Of a stretch of DNA of 64,000 nt, positions 59,747 through 64,000 are shown piece after piece; positions within the stretch are counted from its first letter, which is position 1; every line of letters starts with the position of its first letter. A program made the translations under genes and the position numbers. This DNA comes from Streptomyces sp. Root431 (GTDB taxonomy: Bacteria; Actinomycetota; Actinomycetes; Streptomycetales; Streptomycetaceae). The notes under the pieces are model-generated. The model was not told where the DNA came from and ran no database searches. It saw nothing but the letters and a program-made list of their open reading frames with translations. The stretch is taken from positions 209,970 to 273,969 of the forward strand of contig NZ_LMEI01000010.1 of NCBI RefSeq assembly GCF_001426585.1, given 5' to 3'.

Positions 59747-61039
59747 ATGGGAATCAGCGCGCGTGAGCTCGCCGCCGCAACGCCGGCGAGCCGAGACCGG
59801 TACATCGACCTGCTCCGGGTCGCCTCGCTCGCGGTCGTCGTGCTCGGGCACTGGCTGATGGCGGCGGTCGGCCCCGACGGGCAGATCGGGAACCTCCTCG
59901 CCGTCGTCCCCGAGCTCCAGCTCGTGACCTGGGTCTTCCAGGTGATGCCGGTGTTCTTCTTCGTCGGCGGCTTCTCGCACGCCCTCGCCCACCGCTCCCG
60001 CCCCGCGTACGCGTCGTTCCTGCGGGCCCGGCTCCAGCGGCTGCTGCGGCCGACGATGGTCTTCGTCGCGGTGTGGGGCGCGGCCGCGCTCGTGCTGCAA
60101 CTGGCCGGGGCGGACGGCGGGCTCACTGGGGTCGCGCTGCGGCTCGTGACGCAGCCGCTGTGGTTCATCGGGATCTATCTCGCGATGGTCGCCTTCACCC
60201 CGCCGCTGCTGCGGCTCCACGAGCGGTGGGGCTGGGGCGCGTTCGCCGTGCTCGCCGGCGGGGCGGTCGCGGTCGACGTCCTGCGGTTCGCGGCGGACGT
60301 CCCCTTCGTCGAGTTCCTGAACTTCGCGTTCGTCTGGCTCGCCGTCCACCAGCTCGGGTTCCTGCGCGCCGACGGCATGCTCCGCCGGCCCGTCCTGCTC
60401 GCCGGCGCGGGGCTCGTCGGTGCCGCCGCGCTCGTGGCCCTCGGCCCGTATCCGCTGTCGATGGTGGGCATGCCCGGCGAGAAGGTCTCGAACATGGCCC
60501 CGCCGACGCTCGCTCTGCTCTGCCACGGCCTGTGGCTGGTCGGCGCGGTCGAGCTCCTGCGGGGGCCGGGGGCGCGGCTCGTCGCGCGGGCCGGGGTGTG
60601 GCGGACGGTGGTCGCCGCCAACGGCATCGCGATGACCGCGTTCCTCTGGCACCTGACGGCGATGCTCGGGGTGTACGGGGTGCTGCTCGGGTCCGGCGTC
60701 GCCCTGCCCGAGCCGGCGTCCGGCGCCTGGTGGGCGCAGGTCCCGCTCCGGATCGCGGCGGCGGCCGTCCTCACGGCGCTGCTCGTGGGCGTCTTCCGCC
60801 GCTTCGAGGCCCCGGTCCCGGCCGCACCGGCGACCGACGCGGGCGGTCCGCTCGCCGCGCTCGGCATCGCCCTCGCCCTGCTGGGCGTCCTCGGCCTCTC
60901 CATGACGGGCTTCGCGGGCCTGCTGTCCGGCCACTCGGCCACCCTGATCGCGGTCCCGGTCACGGCACCGGCCGCCGTCGGCCTGGCCTTGGCGGGGTGG
61001 CTGCTGGTGGAGCGGGCGGGGCGGATCAGATCGCGATGA
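59747..61039 (+). CDS. Acyltransferase family 3 membrane protein
   Basis: A 430-aa integral membrane protein with about ten to eleven helices. 'RDRYIDLLRVASLAVVVLGHWLM' has the family Arg/His motif ('RxxxxLRxxxxxxVVxxH'), and 'FFFVGGFSHALAH' with 'FLRARLQRLLRPT' is the second conserved block. It acetylates or acylates cell-surface or metabolite substrates. Its 3' end overlaps the convergent PIN-domain gene by 14 bases. Confidence 0.88.
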   Translation: MGISARELAAATPASRDRYIDLLRVASLAVVVLGHWLMAAVGPDGQIGNLLAVVPELQLVTWVFQVMPVFFFVGGFSHALAHRSRPAYASFLRARLQRLLRPTMVFVAVWGAAALVLQLAGADGGLTGVALRLVTQPLWFIGIYLAMVAFTPPLLRLHERWGWGAFAVLAGGAVAVDVLRFAADVPFVEFLNFAFVWLAVHQLGFLRADGMLRRPVLLAGAGLVGAAALVALGPYPLSMVGMPGEKVSNMAPPTLALLCHGLWLVGAVELLRGPGARLVARAGVWRTVVAANGIAMTAFLWHLTAMLGVYGVLLGSGVALPEPASGAWWAQVPLRIAAAAVLTALLVGVFRRFEAPVPAAPATDAGGPLAALGIALALLGVLGLSMTGFAGLLSGHSATLIAVPVTAPAAVGLALAGWLLVERAGRIRSR

Positions 61040-61439
61040 CGGTCGCCCGGCGTCCGCAGAGGACGGTGAGGTCCTCCGGGTCCGAGGTGAGCACCGTGAC
61101 GGGACCGGGTGCCGCCAGGGCCGTCGCGGCGACCATCGCGTCGATGGCGTACTTGTGGCCCTGCAGTCCGTTCTCGGCCAGCAGGGCCGCCGCACCGCGG
61201 GCGACGGCGTCCGTCACCGGCTCGACGACCAGGCGGGACAGGGTCCATTCCAGGGCCGCACGGTTGATGCGCGGGTGCATCACCTCCACCAGGGTGGCGG
61301 CGCTCGTCACGACGCGCAGGTCGTCGGCGCGGGCGAGCGCGAGCCAGGTGGTGACCTCGCGGTCACGCAGGACGGCCTTGGCCAGTCCCTCGCTGTCGAG
61401 GACCAGCGTGCCGCCCGGGGCGGCGTCGAGGCGTGTCAC
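61026..61439 (-). CDS. PIN-domain toxin (VapC-like)
   Basis: A 137-aa PIN-fold ribonuclease. Acidic residues: Asp in 'LVLDSEGLAKAVL', Glu in 'TLVEVMHP', Asp in 'YAIDAMVAATALA' and Asp in 'VLTSDPEDLTVL', the VapC catalytic set. It overlaps the 3' end of the antitoxin gene by 4 bases, the standard arrangement. Confidence 0.88.
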   Translation of the reverse strand: MTRLDAAPGGTLVLDSEGLAKAVLRDREVTTWLALARADDLRVVTSAATLVEVMHPRINRAALEWTLSRLVVEPVTDAVARGAAALLAENGLQGHKYAIDAMVAATALAAPGPVTVLTSDPEDLTVLCGRRATVIAI

Positions 61440-61708
61440 GTGGCGCTCGCCCCGGTCGGCTTCGCGTCACCCTGCTGCTCCCGGGCCCGGCGCAGCTGCT
61501 CGCGCCGTGCCTGGACCTCCTCGTCCGTGACCGGTCCGTGCTCGGCCTCGGCCACCGCGATGAGCTCGTTGAGGTCGTCCCGCTCTATCTGCCGCGCGAC
61601 CGCCGCCGCGACGTAGGCGGAAAGCCCCGAGGGTCCGCTGCGGGCCCGGGCGGCCTCCGCGATGTCGCGGGGCATGCTGATCGAGTACTTCTGAGTAGGC
61701 TCGCTCAT
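61436..61708 (-). CDS. RHH-type antitoxin (VapB-like)
   Basis: A 90-aa protein. The N-terminal ribbon-helix-helix-like part is 'KYSISMPRDIAEAARARSGPSGLSAYVAAAVARQIERDDL'; the acidic C-terminal half ('ELIAVAEAEHGPVTDEEVQARREQLR') would wrap the toxin. ATG at 61708 after AGGGAGC. Direct repeats lie right upstream. Confidence 0.85.
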   Translation of the reverse strand: MSEPTQKYSISMPRDIAEAARARSGPSGLSAYVAAAVARQIERDDLNELIAVAEAEHGPVTDEEVQARREQLRRAREQQGDAKPTGASAT

Positions 61709-61715
61709 GCTCCCT

Positions 61716-61735
61716 ATGCTACCGCCGATGCTACC
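61716..61735 (-). promoter_or_regulatory. Direct repeats at the antitoxin promoter
   Basis: GGTAGCAT occurs twice on the minus strand, 12 bases apart, directly before the antitoxin gene. Each holds a TAGCAT, a good -10. RHH antitoxins commonly bind such spaced repeats; operator role is inference. Confidence 0.5.
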
Positions 61736-61801
61736 CGTCGGGCGGGGCATGGGCGGCGACGTACCCTGGGACGTCGATCGATCCCCCGTACAGGAGTCAA
61801 C

Positions 61802-63610
<1,809 letters not shown>

Positions 63611-63647
63611 CCGGACACATAACAGGGCGCATAACAAGGGCATCACG

Positions 63648-63690
63648 GGCCGGTCCTCCCTTGGGTACAAGGGGCGGACCGGTCGCTTTT
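63648..63690 (+). terminator. Terminator after the ABC-F gene
   Basis: CCGGTCC/GGACCGG and inner CCCTTG/CAAGGG around GGTA, with small bulges, followed by GCTTTTGC. Confidence 0.85.
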
Positions 63691-63746
63691 GCGCCGTCGC
63701 GTGAGTGGTAGAAAGAAAAGTCGCTCACGTCAAGGGGGAACCGCTG

Positions 63747-64000
63747 ATGACCCAGCCGCCCAGCAACCAGCCGCCGGGGGGCTTCGGAGCCCCTCAGGAC
63801 CCGAACCAGGCCCCGGCCCCGGGCATGCCGCCCGTCCCGCCCGTCCCGCCGCAGGCACCGCCGGTGCCGCCGCAGGCCCCGCAGGCCGGTGCGCCCGGCG
63901 CACCCGGTCCGTACGGACAGCCGCCGCAGCAGCCCGGTTACGGATATCCGCAGCAGCCCGGCCAGCAGCCCGGCCAGCCGGCCCAGCCCGGTCCGTACGG
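63747..64000 (+). CDS. Pro/Gln-rich protein, N-terminal part (runs off window)
   Basis: ATG at 63747 after AAGGGGGAACC; the frame stays open to 64000. The first 84 residues are disordered Pro/Gln/Gly repeats (PPVPPQAP, QQPGQQPGQ). Many Streptomyces membrane or PQQ-propeller proteins begin this way, so the function cannot be judged. Confidence 0.75.
   Translation, partial: MTQPPSNQPPGGFGAPQDPNQAPAPGMPPVPPVPPQAPPVPPQAPQAGAPGAPGPYGQPPQQPGYGYPQQPGQQPGQPAQPGPY

Overview
The window is chromosomal DNA from a Streptomyces or very close relative. The GC content is very high with strong third-position GC bias. GTG, TTG and CTG starts and 4-base stop/start overlaps are common, and TTA codons are almost absent (three seen, all at 44.1-44.9 kb). 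Family content is typical of the genus: an SsgA-like sporulation protein, DUF397 plus DUF5753 regulators, Rpf, protein O-mannosyltransferase and SepX. The gene order from about 63.6 kb back to 5 kb resembles the S. coelicolor SCO3147-SCO3184 region as I remember it. There is no prophage, insertion sequence, CRISPR array or replication origin. No stretch longer than 300 bases lacks a gene; the longest gaps (about 200-260 bases) are regulatory regions or featureless.

Layout. 0-5.5 kb: start of a likely MFS gene, a K+/H+ antiporter, a penicillin-acylase-type Ntn-hydrolase and 5-formyl-THF cyclo-ligase. 5.5-10.7 kb: galU, moeA/glp, moaC, mog, a RimJ-type acetyltransferase and sepX/glpR, which is the actinobacterial Glp/GlpR cell-division neighbourhood with two molybdenum-cofactor genes inserted. 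10.8 kb: tRNA-Ala(CGC) with promoter and terminator. 11-19.4 kb: acetyltransferase, xthA, a two-component system facing a lipoprotein/adaptor/ATPase/permease efflux operon, and a MerR regulator. 19.5-22.9 kb: a flavin monooxygenase, alpha/beta hydrolase and SDR operon resembling the mycobacterial mymA-lipR-sadH set. 23-28 kb: CsbD, IclR, GNAT and tricorn protease. 28.1-31.1 kb: a TetR regulator with two palindromic operators, then an MMPL exporter. 31.1-34.2 kb: an SsgA-like protein with a His/Asp-repeat N-terminus, divergent from a Ni/Co ECF transporter preceded by a good Nur-box match. 34.2-39.8 kb: serine hydrolase, ArsR-type regulator, YbaK, a 2OG-Fe amino-acid hydroxylase with a LysE exporter, and an SDR. 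40-42.1 kb: a secreted Lys/Pro repeat peptide, an ECF-like sigma factor with a membrane partner, and an atypical signal peptidase I. 42.1-45.1 kb: YdcF and a whiJ-like locus (DUF397, XRE, anti-sigma-like ATPase) with TTA codons. 45.1-50.6 kb: a TetR/hydrolase pair under a 41-bp perfect palindrome, EamA, YbaK, a penicillin-binding protein and a methyltransferase. 50.7-64 kb: pmt, rsmI, a zinc-ribbon protein, tatD, an Rpf, rsmA/ksgA, ispE, a secreted beta-propeller protein, an acyltransferase, a VapBC-like pair, an Uup-type ABC-F and the start of a Pro/Gln-rich protein.

The loci that best repay follow-up are Glp/SepX, the Nur-box/nickel transporter with the His-rich SsgA-like protein, the hydroxylase/exporter pair, the TTA-bearing whiJ-like locus and the 41-bp palindrome.
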